From: Alphaproteobacteria bacterium BRH_c36
GTDB taxonomy: Bacteria > Pseudomonadota > Alphaproteobacteria > Rhizobiales > Hyphomicrobiaceae
Direction: 5' to 3'
Assembly (NCBI GenBank): GCA_001516065.1
Contig: LOEV01000009.1
Span: 1-32,705, forward strand
DNA length: 32,705 nucleotides
Shown: in pieces, positions 1-9,404 of the stretch
Layout of the letters: each line of letters starts with the position of its first letter
Numbering within the stretch: the first letter of the stretch is position 1
Notes under the pieces: model-generated
Databases searched by the model: none
Told to the model about the DNA's origin: nothing
The model's input: the letters and a program-made list of their open reading frames with translations, nothing else
Program-made: the position numbers and the translations under genes

Positions 1-61
1 CTCGCCGCACCGCCGGTCAATTAAGGCGCGACGCCTCACTAAGACCAGCTGCGGGAATGTC

Positions 62-565
62 ATGACGTTGATCGAAATCACCAACATATTCATCAGGGGG
101 GCGTTCGGGTTGGCGCTCGCCGGGGGAATTCTCGCCTTCGTTTGGTACCGCGTCGCCAGCGTGCGCTGGCGACCGCTTTCTGAATATTACGGCCGGCCGA
201 TCGAAACCGCGCGCGAGGTGCGGCGTTTGCAAACGCTGATCATTCATGGCGTCGGTGCGGCCTTTGAAAGCTATAAGGGCATCGTGACTGTCGGCGTCTC
301 CGATTCGGGACTGTCGCTGAGCCTGCTGCCGCCATGGGCGGTGTTTCATGCCCCGCTGTTCATTCCATATGGCGATATTTCCATCAGAGAGCGGCAATGG
401 TTTCTGTTCAAGGCAGTCGAGATCACGACACGCAAGGCGCCGCAAACAAAGATCGTCATTTATCCTGAGCTTTGGAACTGGATCGAGGAGCAGGCCAAGG
501 CCAACGAGCGCCAGGATGACAGATACTACTCGAGTTCTCGCTTGAGGTCGTTCGCCCGCACCTGA
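62..565 (+). CDS. Hypothetical protein with one N-terminal membrane helix
   Basis: A 167-residue protein that I do not recognise by name. Residues about 6-31 form one hydrophobic helix, so the rest is probably anchored at the inner membrane. The remainder has alternating strands (about 70-135) ending in a helix rich in E, K and W, which is reminiscent of a small PH-like fold; that is only an impression of the pattern. The ATG at 62 is the first good start and precedes the hydrophobic segment directly. The gene is convergent with btaB, and the two stop codons are 28 bases apart inside an inverted repeat. Codon use matches the neighbours. Confidence is good that it is a gene, low for any function. 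Confidence 0.75.
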   Translation: MTLIEITNIFIRGAFGLALAGGILAFVWYRVASVRWRPLSEYYGRPIETAREVRRLQTLIIHGVGAAFESYKGIVTVGVSDSGLSLSLLPPWAVFHAPLFIPYGDISIRERQWFLFKAVEITTRKAPQTKIVIYPELWNWIEEQAKANERQDDRYYSSSRLRSFART

Positions 566-598
566 GCCTGCGAGGTGTTTTTGCAGATCCGGCTCAGG
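561..598. terminator. Inverted repeat containing both convergent stop codons, likely bidirectional terminator
   Basis: CCTGAGCC at 561-568 is perfectly complementary to GGCTCAGG at 591-598. The TGA of the upstream gene (563-565) and the TGA of btaB (594-596, minus strand) both lie in the arms. The 22-base loop contains a run of five T. An 8-bp stem without a trailing T-run on either side is modest for a terminator. Confidence 0.45.
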
Positions 599-1262
599 CC
601 GGTTTCGTCAGAATCGCATGGTGGGCGTAGTCGCGCAGGATGCGTTCGAACTTCAAGGTGCAGCCGGTGCGATTGGCGACGGCTTGCAGTTCCTGCTCGA
701 GATCCGGTCGGGGTTCGACGGAGAACTTGGCCAGCCAGGCTTCAAGGCCCTTCTTGAAGAGACCCGGAAGGCGTGCCTGCTGACCGAAGTCGACGATGTG
801 CAGAGAGCCGCCGGGCTGCACGGCTTTCAGGCCCTGTTCGATGGCCTCCCGCCAGGGAGGGATCATCGACAGCGAATAGGAGATGAAGACGCGGTCGAAG
901 CCGGAGAGGCCGAACAAATCCTGGCTTGAGAAATTCGTTGCATCGCCTTCAGCGACCGCAATCTTGCCGTCAAGTTTGGCGCTGGAAACATTGGCGCGCG
1001 CGGTCTCCAACATCATGGTCGAGATGTCAAAGCCGTAGAACTTCGCCCTGGGATAACGCCGGGCGGCTCGAATGAGATTGCGGCCGGTGCCGCAGCCGAC
1101 TTCCAGCACCGTGCCGCCGTCGGGTGGATTAAGGCTCTCCAGCATCGTATCGCGGCCAAGCAGGAAGTACTTGCGCGTGATGTCGTAGATATAGCGCTGG
1201 TAGCGGTAGATGCCGTCCATGTGACGGCCGGCATCCTCGGCGTCCTGGTGTGCTGCGGACAA
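594..1262 (-). CDS. btaB: S-adenosylmethionine:diacylglycerol-homoserine N-methyltransferase BtaB
   Basis: A 222-residue class I SAM-dependent methyltransferase. Motif I (LEVGCGTGR, residues about 53-61) binds SAM, and an acidic residue at the end of strand 2 (D79 in GFDIS) follows. In the betaine-lipid pathway BtaB adds three methyl groups to diacylglycerol-homoserine to make DGTS, a phosphorus-free substitute for phosphatidylcholine, at the cytoplasmic membrane. Identity rests on the methyltransferase fold together with its position 23 bases downstream of btaA on the same strand, the usual btaA-btaB arrangement. The N-terminal part with GIYRYQRYIYDITRKYFLLG is typical of BtaB-like proteins. 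The next gene downstream is convergent. Confidence 0.9.
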   Translation of the reverse strand: MSAAHQDAEDAGRHMDGIYRYQRYIYDITRKYFLLGRDTMLESLNPPDGGTVLEVGCGTGRNLIRAARRYPRAKFYGFDISTMMLETARANVSSAKLDGKIAVAEGDATNFSSQDLFGLSGFDRVFISYSLSMIPPWREAIEQGLKAVQPGGSLHIVDFGQQARLPGLFKKGLEAWLAKFSVEPRPDLEQELQAVANRTGCTLKFERILRDYAHHAILTKPA

Positions 1263-1285
1263 AGATCCGTCTCCCTCGCCGATGT

Positions 1286-2551
1286 TCAGCGGCGCATGGT
1301 GTAGCGGTGGAAACCGCCGTAGATCGACGAGCGGTCGCGCAAGGTGAAGGCGCGGCAGGTTTCCTCGTCGTAATCGAAGCGGTTGAGGATCTCGTCGGGG
1401 ATACGACCCGGCAGGATGCTCGGTTCTCCGGCCGTGCGGAAGATGACGCGGCCGCCGGGGCGGCAGGTGCGCGCGATCTCGGTCCAGTTGTCGGTCAATT
1501 GCTCATCGGTCATCCAGTCCTGGGCGTCGAGCAGCACGTAGGCGTCGAACGACTGGCCGGGGCTGTTGCGCAGATGCTCGGTGAAGCTTTCGTGGACGAC
1601 GGTTACACCATCGGCACGGGACTTGACCGTCTCATAGTTCTCCCGCTGCAGGTAGGGCGGGAGCGGACCGGTACCACCGGTCGAATAGCGGCGACCGAAG
1701 GCCTGCCAGGCGAAATAATTGTCGCGCAGGTCGAAATCGCAGGCGAGACGCTCGAGGCGCTGACGAAGGACTTCGGCCATGTGGTTCTCGTCGCCCTTGA
1801 GGGCTTCGAACTGCGATGGCGGGATGCCGAGGCCGAACAAGGCCGATGGCCTGTTCATCAGCCAACGGATGTGGCGCTTCTCGAAGAGCGGTGCCAGTTC
1901 GCTGTCGAAGATGGCTCGCTGCTCGGCGAGCGATTTGGCTTTGAGCAGTTTGCGCGGGTTGCGGCCGTGCATGCGGGCGAGCAGGTGGCTGGCGCCGATG
2001 AATGTACCCAGCAGGCCGTGGCGGTAAAGGTTCTTGCCGAAATAGCCGACGCGGCGGCGACCCATGCGGTCGCGCGATTCCCAGTATTTGCGGGTATCGG
2101 CGTCAAGGTGTTCCTGGAGGTAGGTGAAGTAGGCGCGGACGTTCTCGGAAGCATCGGCTTCGGCGAAGAAGCGGTGGAAGGCGGCGTAGTTTGGAAGATA
2201 CTTGAGGGCGGCGAGCTTCAACTTGTTGAGTGCGATGTGTGCCGGGTTGAGGTCGATCGCCGTGACGTTGACGTCGGCGGCCGTCAGGTAGCTCATGATG
2301 TTGCAGCCGCCGGAAGCGATGGCGATGATGTTCTCACCGTCCTTCAACTGCAAGGCATCGATGTCGACGACCGGGTCTTCCCATATCTGAGGATAGACAA
2401 GGCCGGAGAAGGCCATCGTGAACAGGCGCTCCTGCACACCCTCCTTCGATGTCGCCTTGTGACGGTGAACGGCTTGCGTCAGCTTCTTGTTCTTGACCCC
2501 GAACCGGCGCGGACGATCAGTGGGATGTGAGCTGTCCCGTAGCGATACCAT
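1286..2551 (-). CDS. btaA: S-adenosylmethionine:diacylglycerol 3-amino-3-carboxypropyl transferase BtaA
   Basis: A 421-residue protein of the DUF3419/BtaA family. BtaA transfers the 3-amino-3-carboxypropyl group of SAM to diacylglycerol, giving diacylglycerol-homoserine, the first step of DGTS synthesis. Visible hallmarks are the N-terminal FSGLVYPQIWEDP stretch (residues 48-60), a glycine-rich SAM site (IASGGCNIMSYL, 78-89), and AIDLNPAH (98-105), where the acidic residue should contact the SAM ribose. The chosen ATG at 2551 is preceded by a plausible GGGAG ribosome site. It heads a two-gene operon with btaB. In other Rhizobiales this pathway is phosphate-starvation induced, but I saw no obvious Pho box by eye in the upstream 340 bases. 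Confidence 0.93.
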   Translation of the reverse strand: MVSLRDSSHPTDRPRRFGVKNKKLTQAVHRHKATSKEGVQERLFTMAFSGLVYPQIWEDPVVDIDALQLKDGENIIAIASGGCNIMSYLTAADVNVTAIDLNPAHIALNKLKLAALKYLPNYAAFHRFFAEADASENVRAYFTYLQEHLDADTRKYWESRDRMGRRRVGYFGKNLYRHGLLGTFIGASHLLARMHGRNPRKLLKAKSLAEQRAIFDSELAPLFEKRHIRWLMNRPSALFGLGIPPSQFEALKGDENHMAEVLRQRLERLACDFDLRDNYFAWQAFGRRYSTGGTGPLPPYLQRENYETVKSRADGVTVVHESFTEHLRNSPGQSFDAYVLLDAQDWMTDEQLTDNWTEIARTCRPGGRVIFRTAGEPSILPGRIPDEILNRFDYDEETCRAFTLRDRSSIYGGFHRYTMRR

Positions 2552-2894
2552 GTTGTCTCCCAGGGCCTCATCAATGTCGAATTGCGATCACCGGAAGCGG
2601 CGAGCAGCGGGCCGAGGGGGCCGGCTCGAAACCCTTCTGGTCAAAAGTATTCACACGATGGCGCTCTCATTGCCATCGTTCGTCGCGAAGGCCAACGGGC
2701 AATGTGTAGCACACGGAGCCCGCCGGTAGCGCGCATTTAACCCCTCGGTGGCGCATTCTCAAGTCCAGCATTCACCCATTGCCGGCTGGAACACAGAGTC
2801 TTCACGTTATACAGCCATTCTGACTGACCCGGCCGCGGGCCCGTCGCGCACCGGACACCTGCGCGTTTGACCTCTCCAACTGCCGGCATGGATC
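2552..2894. other. Intergenic region between divergent btaA and dedA-like gene
   Basis: A gene-free stretch of 343 bases that must hold the btaA promoter (minus strand) and probably that of the DedA-family gene. It contains one clear inverted repeat, ACGATGGC at 2655-2662 against GCCATCGT at 2672-2679, with a 9-base loop, about 105-130 bases upstream of the btaA start. A smaller GTGT-agc-ACAC palindrome lies at 2704-2714. I see no convincing coding region in it. Confidence 0.5.
2655..2679. promoter_or_regulatory. Stem-loop or operator-like inverted repeat upstream of btaA
   Basis: Perfect 8-bp arms (2655-2662 and 2672-2679) separated by 9 bases, in the btaA upstream region. It could be an operator or a 5' leader hairpin. 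There is no following T-run to make it a terminator. The role is an inference from position only. Confidence 0.3.
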
Positions 2895-3407
2895 TTGGAA
2901 ACCTTTATCAATCAATCTCTTGACCTTGTCCGGGTGCATCTGGTGCTGGCCGGACCGATCGTCTTCGCGCTTGGACTTGCCGAAAGCACGGTGTTTTTGT
3001 CGCTGCTGGTGCCGTCTTCGGCGCTGTTCGTGGCGATTGGGGGCATTCATGCCGCGGCGGGCGGGGATTTTTTCACCGTCTGGCTGGCCGCTTCGGCAGG
3101 CGCTGCAATCGGCGATGTTATCACTTTTGCCATCGGAGCTTATTTCCAGCGCGATATCGGCGCCGTCTGGCCGCTGCGAACCCGTCCGCATTGGTATGTG
3201 CTGGCGCGCGTGTTCGTTAAGAGATATGGGCTCGCGGGCGTCTTCATCAGCAAGTTCGGCGGCGTGATCCGCCCCTTCGTGCCGCTGGTGGCGGGGGCGA
3301 TGGGGATGCGATGGAGCCGGTTCATGCTCGCCAGTCCCTTGTCGTGCCTAGCGTGGTCGGGCGTCTTCCTTGCCCCCGGATATGCCTTGACTGCGGCCAT
3401 GGCTTAG
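2895..3407 (+). CDS. DedA-family (VTT domain) inner-membrane protein
   Basis: A 170-residue hydrophobic protein. Features typical of DedA/VTT proteins are an early acidic residue followed by a proline-containing re-entrant segment (LAESTVFLSLLVPSSALF, about 27-44), a central glycine-rich segment, and KFGGVIRPFVPLVAGAMGM (about 115-133), the FGR-x-xP-x-xR-like motif. The family consists of transporter-like membrane proteins linked to undecaprenyl-phosphate or phospholipid flipping and membrane homeostasis. The frame has no ATG upstream of the conserved region, and the ATG at 2888 is in another frame, so the TTG at 2895 is the best start. It lies divergently next to the betaine-lipid genes, a suggestive but unproven link to membrane lipids. 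Confidence 0.85.
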   Translation: METFINQSLDLVRVHLVLAGPIVFALGLAESTVFLSLLVPSSALFVAIGGIHAAAGGDFFTVWLAASAGAAIGDVITFAIGAYFQRDIGAVWPLRTRPHWYVLARVFVKRYGLAGVFISKFGGVIRPFVPLVAGAMGMRWSRFMLASPLSCLAWSGVFLAPGYALTAAMA

Positions 3408-3498
3408 GGCCACAAAGGCGGCTTATCGGATGCGCCGCTTCACGATGCGTAGCGTTCCGCCGCGTCCGCACCTTTCAATTCGTTTTTGGAGACGACCC

Positions 3499-3657
3499 AT
3501 GGCCGCCCGTACCGCCCGCGCCGCTGAGACCCGCAAGAAGAAGAACGACCGGCGCATTGCGCGGCCGAAGCAGTCCCGCATCCAGGGCAATACCGGCGGC
3601 GTGCGCTCCAAACTGCGCAAGCAGGCGCTTTTGAAGGCCGGCCGCGCGGAAGCCTGA
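3499..3657 (+). CDS. Small highly basic protein, unknown function
   Basis: A 52-residue Arg/Lys/Ala-rich protein. The reading frame is open from 3430, but the ATG at 3499 is favoured because GGAGACG lies just upstream (3488-3494) and the composition changes there. The sequence begins MAARTARAAETRKKKNDRR and ends in a predicted basic amphipathic helix (SKLRKQALLKAGRAEA). There is no cysteine and no membrane segment. It could bind nucleic acid or ribosomes. I do not recognise a named family, and length alone does not exclude a chance ORF, though the ribosome site supports it. Confidence 0.6.
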   Translation: MAARTARAAETRKKKNDRRIARPKQSRIQGNTGGVRSKLRKQALLKAGRAEA

Positions 3658-3679
3658 GGGCTGCTGCCGGGACTTCCAG

Positions 3680-4168
3680 CTATAGAAAGAAATCGCCAGC
3701 GGTCAACGTGTTGGTACCCAGGACGTCGATCACGAAATCGCCGCGCCCGTCGCCGTTGGTGTCACCCTCGATGAACTTGAACTTCTAGTTGCCGCCCGTC
3801 TTGGTGCTTGCATCGATGGTTCGCAGATCGATGTCGTCTGCCTTGCGCTGGAATTCGAGTATCTTATCGCGCAGCGCTCCGCGGGATTCATTGGTCTTGT
3901 CATAGTCAAAGCGATCGCGCCCGGCGCCACCGTGGAGAATGTCTCTTCCCTTCCCCCCGGACAGGACGTCGTTGCCAGCATCGCCAAATAGGCGATCGTT
4001 GTTTCGATCGCCGCGAAGAAAATCATTGCCATTGCCTCCGCGCAACATGTCGTTCTGATTGCCACCGAACAGTACATCGTTGCCATCTTCGCCGAACATG
4101 GCGTCGTTGCCATTGCCCCCCAGGAACTCCAGGGCTACGCAACATTTCCAACTCGGTCGGCACGCCAC
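3680..4168 (-). pseudogene. Decayed RTX-repeat (hemolysin-type calcium-binding) protein remnant
   Basis: Minus-strand translation from about 4130 down to 3785 gives five to six glycine/aspartate nonapeptides of the GGxGxDxLx type (for example GGNGNDFLRG, GGKGRDILHG, GGAGRDRFDYD). These are calcium-binding beta-roll repeats of secreted RTX proteins. The reading stops at a TAG (3785-3787) after STKTGGN. Reading on in the same frame gives 34 more residues (KFKFIEGDTNGDGRGDFVID... to a second stop at 3680-3682), which matches the usual C-terminal cap of these proteins, where the family normally has NQ-x-F-x-FI. The TAG therefore probably replaced a CAG Gln codon. The segment between FI and GDTNGDG is also shorter than usual. 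No N-terminal catalytic or other domain is present upstream, so this is a truncated and nonsense-interrupted remnant. Confidence 0.75.
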
Positions 4169-4704
4169 TTGTCATCGGAACGCAGCTCCACGATGGCCTC
4201 AAAGGCTTTCAGCCACATCCTTTTGAATTTCGGGAACGGCGATGGCCCGTGGCGTCAAGGCGAAGTCTGTGACAGGGTCGCGATGATGAAATTGAGAAAA
4301 ATTGGTTCCGTTGAAATCACGTCATCTCAACAGTCCCTTGCTATTTGTAAGGACGGTTTTGGATGGAGATGACAAGTGGTCAGCGTTGTCGGCGAAAGAG
4401 ACGGTGCTCAGTTCGCGCCCATCAGGCCCGAATCAAAACTCGACCCCCTCACTGAAAGACGGGCCGAGCAGGGGCGCCTACTGGCAATTGCGGCAACGCG
4501 TGCCGAGCACCATCGCAAGGTGAGTGCCGCTGTTGCCTCGTTTGTGGACTTCACGAATCAAAGCGCCGTCAATCCGACCACATCGCTATCTGGCGCTCAA
4601 AAGGCATATTCCGAGTTCTCGTGAGAGCGCTTGAGTGGGCCTGACGCTGAGGGAAAGAGGCGTCAGACTCGGAACATTAGAGTGTGCGGCCATCATGGTC
4701 CCGG
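4169..4704. other. Gene-poor region between RTX remnant and CoA-transferase
   Basis: About 536 bases with no convincing gene. A plus-strand frame at 4376-4624 (82 residues, GTG start) is open, but its product shows no recognisable motif and has no clear ribosome site. AT content is locally higher than in the flanks (4280-4400), consistent with remnant or transferred DNA. A 7-bp inverted repeat (CTGACGC 4641-4647, GCGTCAG 4660-4666) lies just downstream of the CoA-transferase stop and may form its 3' hairpin. Confidence 0.4.
4641..4666 (-). terminator. Possible 3' hairpin of the CoA-transferase gene
   Basis: Perfect 7-bp arms CTGACGC/GCGTCAG with a 12-base loop, starting about 40 bases past the stop codon at 4705. 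There is no T-run, so it would be a Rho-dependent end or an RNA-stabilising hairpin rather than a classic intrinsic terminator. Confidence 0.3.
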
Positions 4705-6675
4705 CTAGCCCTTCGACTTCCAGTTGACGAGCGAGTCCCAATCTTCCGCGCCAACAAGAGCAGCGTGGGCTTCAAGACCGCTTTCGAAGATGTGCGGTTG
4801 CTGGCCGCGCTGAGACAGGCTGTCCTGCATCTTCAGGCGCATGAATGCGCTCGTCGTGTAGCTCGACGTCGTCGCGTAGTAGCGCTTCATCATGAAGTTC
4901 ACCATGTCCACGTAGTCGTCATGCAGGTCTTCGGCAATACGGCAGCCATCCTGGTTGACGACGACGTTGACGAGCTTGCCAGCCTTTTCGCAGACCTCTA
5001 TGAGGACCGCCTGGAGATCGGCGATGTCGCTCTTCTTGCGCACGCTCCAGCCTTCAAGGTTGAGGAACAGGATGTTGCGGCCGGGATCGTAGGACACGCG
5101 CTCGTTGAGGTTGCGGTTGGTGAGATCGGCGAGCAGTTCCATCGGTTCGTCGTGGAAGATCTTCGCGTTCATCTCGATCGGCGACTTGACGACCGGCATG
5201 AAGTCCATCTGACTGAGAATGTCGCGTTCTAGTTCTATGCCGGGTGCAATTTCGACCAGTTCCAAGCCTTCGAGTGTCAACTGGAATACGCAGCGTTCGG
5301 TGACATAAAGAACGGGTTGGGAGCGCATCGCCGCGTACGTCCCCGAGAACGTAATCTGCTCTACCTTCTTGACGAACTTGCGAGAGCGGCCCTCCTTCAC
5401 GATCTTCAACTCGCCGTTTCTGATCTCGACCTTGAGGCCGCCGGCGGTGAAAGTGCCGGCAAAGACGACCGCGCGCGAGTTCTGAGATATGTCGATGAAG
5501 CCGCCGCAGCCGTTGATCTTGCCGCCGAAACGGCTGGTGTTGACGTTGCCCGCGCGGTCGCATTCGGCCATGCCGAGACAGGTGAGATCGAGCCCGCCGC
5601 CATGGTAGAAATCGAACATCTGATTTTGATCCATGATGGCGTGGGCGTTGATCGACGAGCCGAAGCTCGAACCGCCCGCCAGCACGCCGCCGACGGCGCC
5701 GGCCTCCGTCGTCATGACGATGTGCGGGGTCACTTTCTCCTCGTTGGCAACGGCTGCGACGCCGTCAGGTGCGCCGACACCGAGATTGATGACGCCGTTG
5801 GGGGGCAGTTCGAAGGCGGCGCGGCGGGCGATGATCTTGCGTTCGTTGAGCGGCATCCTGGCCATCGCTTCAACGGGCACGCGTACCTCGCCAGCAAGCG
5901 CGGGATTGTACATGACCCCGTAATTCATGCGGTGCATCTCGGGGGGATCGGCGACAACCACGCAGTCGACAAGAATGCCTGGAACCTTCACGTCCTTGGG
6001 CTTGATCGAACCCTGCTCGACGATGCGTTCGACCTGGGCGATGACGACGCCGCCATTGTTGTGGGCGGCCATCGCCTGCGCCAGGACGTCGAGCGTCAAC
6101 GGCTCCTTTTCCATGCTGAGATTGCCGCTGGGATCGGCGCTGGTGGCGCGGATCAAGGCGACATCGATGGGCGTCGCCTTGTAGAACAGCCACTCCTCGC
6201 CATCCACCTCGACGAGTTTGACGATGTCCTCGGTCGTGACCTCGTTGACCTTGCCGCCGTCGAGGCGGGGATCGACGTAGGTGTGCAGTCCGACTTTCGA
6301 GAACAACCCGGGATGCCCGGCGGCGCAGGAGCGGTAGAGCTTGGCGATGATGCCCTGCGGCAGGTTGTAGCCTTGAATCAGGTTATTGCGGGCGGCTTCG
6401 GCGACCTTGGGCATGCGGCCGAGGTTGCCGGCAATGACCCGCTTCAGGAGCCCTTCATGGTGCAGGCGGCCCGTGCCGAGGCCTTTGCTGTCGCCGGCGC
6501 CTGCACACATGATCAAGGTCAGGTCGCGCGGCTTGTTGCTTTGAACGTAGCGTTTTTCGAGCGAGGCGTGCAATGCTTCGGGGATACAGCTCTGGACGAA
6601 CCCAGTCGTGGCAACGACGTCGTTATTGCGGATGAGCGCGATCGCATCATCGGCTGAGATGACTTTGTTCTTCAT
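4705..6675 (-). CDS. Family I CoA-transferase (acyl-CoA:acetate/3-ketoacid type) with C-terminal extension
   Basis: A 656-residue protein with two CoA-transferase halves in one chain, as in propionate CoA-transferase and YdiF. The first half spans about residues 1-270 and the second about 280-490. The catalytic glutamate is most likely E324 in MTTEAGAVGG, the position that forms the glutamyl-CoA intermediate in this family. The glycine-rich INLGVGAPDGVA (296-307) precedes it. The family moves CoA between acetyl- or propionyl-CoA and other carboxylates. Typical members are about 520 residues; here residues about 495-656 form an extra domain with alternating strands and helices. The substrate cannot be told from sequence. 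The ATG at 6675 opens on MKNKVISADDAIALI, a normal N-terminus for the family. It is a single gene, divergent from a small membrane protein. Confidence 0.88.
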   Translation of the reverse strand: MKNKVISADDAIALIRNNDVVATTGFVQSCIPEALHASLEKRYVQSNKPRDLTLIMCAGAGDSKGLGTGRLHHEGLLKRVIAGNLGRMPKVAEAARNNLIQGYNLPQGIIAKLYRSCAAGHPGLFSKVGLHTYVDPRLDGGKVNEVTTEDIVKLVEVDGEEWLFYKATPIDVALIRATSADPSGNLSMEKEPLTLDVLAQAMAAHNNGGVVIAQVERIVEQGSIKPKDVKVPGILVDCVVVADPPEMHRMNYGVMYNPALAGEVRVPVEAMARMPLNERKIIARRAAFELPPNGVINLGVGAPDGVAAVANEEKVTPHIVMTTEAGAVGGVLAGGSSFGSSINAHAIMDQNQMFDFYHGGGLDLTCLGMAECDRAGNVNTSRFGGKINGCGGFIDISQNSRAVVFAGTFTAGGLKVEIRNGELKIVKEGRSRKFVKKVEQITFSGTYAAMRSQPVLYVTERCVFQLTLEGLELVEIAPGIELERDILSQMDFMPVVKSPIEMNAKIFHDEPMELLADLTNRNLNERVSYDPGRNILFLNLEGWSVRKKSDIADLQAVLIEVCEKAGKLVNVVVNQDGCRIAEDLHDDYVDMVNFMMKRYYATTSSYTTSAFMRLKMQDSLSQRGQQPHIFESGLEAHAALVGAEDWDSLVNWKSKG

Positions 6676-7018
6676 CGTTTTGCGTTTCCCCTGGCTCTGC
6701 TTTTTGGGTGGCCCTGGCGATGCTGTGGGCTGCCGGGACCAAAATTATGCTTTCGACTAAGGTCGAAGGTTAGAGAGCGGATCGCGGGAGCGCAAATGCT
6801 TTGCGACGGGAGCCTTGCCTTCCCGATTAATCGACGAGTCCAAGGGCGGTGCCGCTTATCGCGGTTGCCGTCCACTTCGCGTCGGTTTGTCCACATCTTG
6901 GCGGAGGCGAGTCGAGACGACCTCATGGGAATCGTGTTCTTCATTCGTAATCAGGATCCGTCTCCTTCGCGGTGCGGACCGCGCCCATGCGGCGCAGACA
7001 ATTGCTGGCGGAGATACC
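6676..7018. other. Divergent upstream region of CoA-transferase and small membrane protein
   Basis: 343 bases that must contain the CoA-transferase promoter. TTCGAC-TAAG-GTCGAA at 6752-6767 is a perfect 6-bp inverted repeat with a 4-base centre, about 77 bases before the CoA-transferase ATG and next to an AT-rich patch (6741-6750). It is a candidate operator. Frames open across the region look like chance ORFs. Confidence 0.4.
6752..6767. promoter_or_regulatory. Operator-like palindrome upstream of CoA-transferase
   Basis: TTCGAC TAAG GTCGAA, 16 bases, perfect arms, near a likely promoter. The binding protein is unknown. A 6-bp repeat can occur by chance. Confidence 0.25.
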
Positions 7019-7252
7019 ATGGCAAACTCACGGATTAAGTCTTTCGCGGAAATTGGGAGCGGACAAACGATGGGCCTTAGCGCACCGAGCCTTCTGACCT
7101 TTCTTCTGTCGTTCGTGATCATGCTGTCGGTATTGTTCGCAAAGTTCTTCGGCGCGACCATCCCCGGCCTGACAGGCGACACGACGCAGTTCGCCGGCCT
7201 GCTGGTCGCCTACATGATCCTGACGCTGGGGTGTTTGATCCGGTCGCTGTGA
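7019..7252 (+). CDS. Small two-helix membrane protein, unknown function
   Basis: A 77-residue protein with two hydrophobic segments (about residues 24-43 and 57-76) joined by a short loop with TIPGLTGDTTQF. The frame is open from 6815, but the ATG at 7019 has a GGCGGAG ribosome site 5-10 bases upstream, so the shorter form is chosen. An internal ATG at 7070 just before the first helix is also possible. I do not recognise a family. The gene stands alone, divergent from the CoA-transferase. Confidence 0.6.
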   Translation: MANSRIKSFAEIGSGQTMGLSAPSLLTFLLSFVIMLSVLFAKFFGATIPGLTGDTTQFAGLLVAYMILTLGCLIRSL

Positions 7253-7904
7253 GGGGCGGCGAGCTGAGCAGTCGCTTTTGACCGGAGCATTGGCGCTGTC
7301 GACGCCGCAACATACCGATTGTGATCCCGGTGCACACATCGATTGGCTCAGCTTCAGTCGTCCAGCCAGAAGCCGTTCTGCAAGGCGCAAGATGGGTCCC
7401 GGCAACGCGGACTCGACAGCTTCGGGACGGACACTCAGGCTTTTCTGGGAGATCGACGACAAGGGGCAAATAGTTGACGTGGGTTTCTGGGAGTTCAATG
7501 CTCCGCGCCGGCAGCTGTGGTCGCGTTCGGCGGGTAGTGAATGCCTTCCTCCACCGTCGACGTCGTTATGCATCCGTTGCCGGATCGCTACGCCACGTCT
7601 CATTCTTTGATGTCTTCGCTATATGCACCGCCGCGCTTGAACGATGAGAACTTATCGTACCGGGCGTCGGTACAGTAGCCGTGGGCTGCCAAAAAATGTG
7701 GTCGCCGTAGCCACACCGCGCAACCTTGCCCGGTCGCGATGGCAGATGTTCGTGGAGTGACTGCCCCCGATTAGAAGCCCGCTTCCGACGACCAGCGGAA
7801 AGCCGAGGAACAATCCTGGATTGGTCGCTCCGGCTCACGAGCCGCCTAGATTACGTGAAGCTACGTGCGCCCGCTCATTGCGATAAAGACGACGAGGCGC
7901 CCCC
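7253..7904. other. Long intergenic stretch downstream of gatB, no convincing gene
   Basis: About 650 bases. The open frames (plus strand 7278-7610, minus strand 7028-7603 and 7566-7838) give arginine- and proline-rich products without recognisable motifs or good ribosome sites. A short palindrome GTACC...GGTAC lies at 7657-7673. No tRNA or terminator with a T-run was seen. Confidence 0.4.

Positions 7905-9404
<1,500 letters not shown>

Noticed and set aside
1250-2530. Plus-strand 426-residue open frame opposite btaA
   Set aside because: It is the antisense shadow of btaA: valine/glycine/glutamate-rich composition, no motif, and btaA on the other strand is a clear family match.
4376-4624. Plus-strand 82-residue frame with GTG start
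   Set aside because: Open by chance in a gene-poor region; no ribosome site, no motif. It may be a remnant but cannot be supported.
5317-6657. Plus-strand 446-residue open frame
   Set aside because: Antisense of the CoA-transferase; the Asp/Val/Ala-rich product is typical for shadows of high-GC genes.
7278-7610. Plus-strand 110-residue frame
   Set aside because: TTG start without ribosome site; product low in structure, no family. Treated as non-coding.
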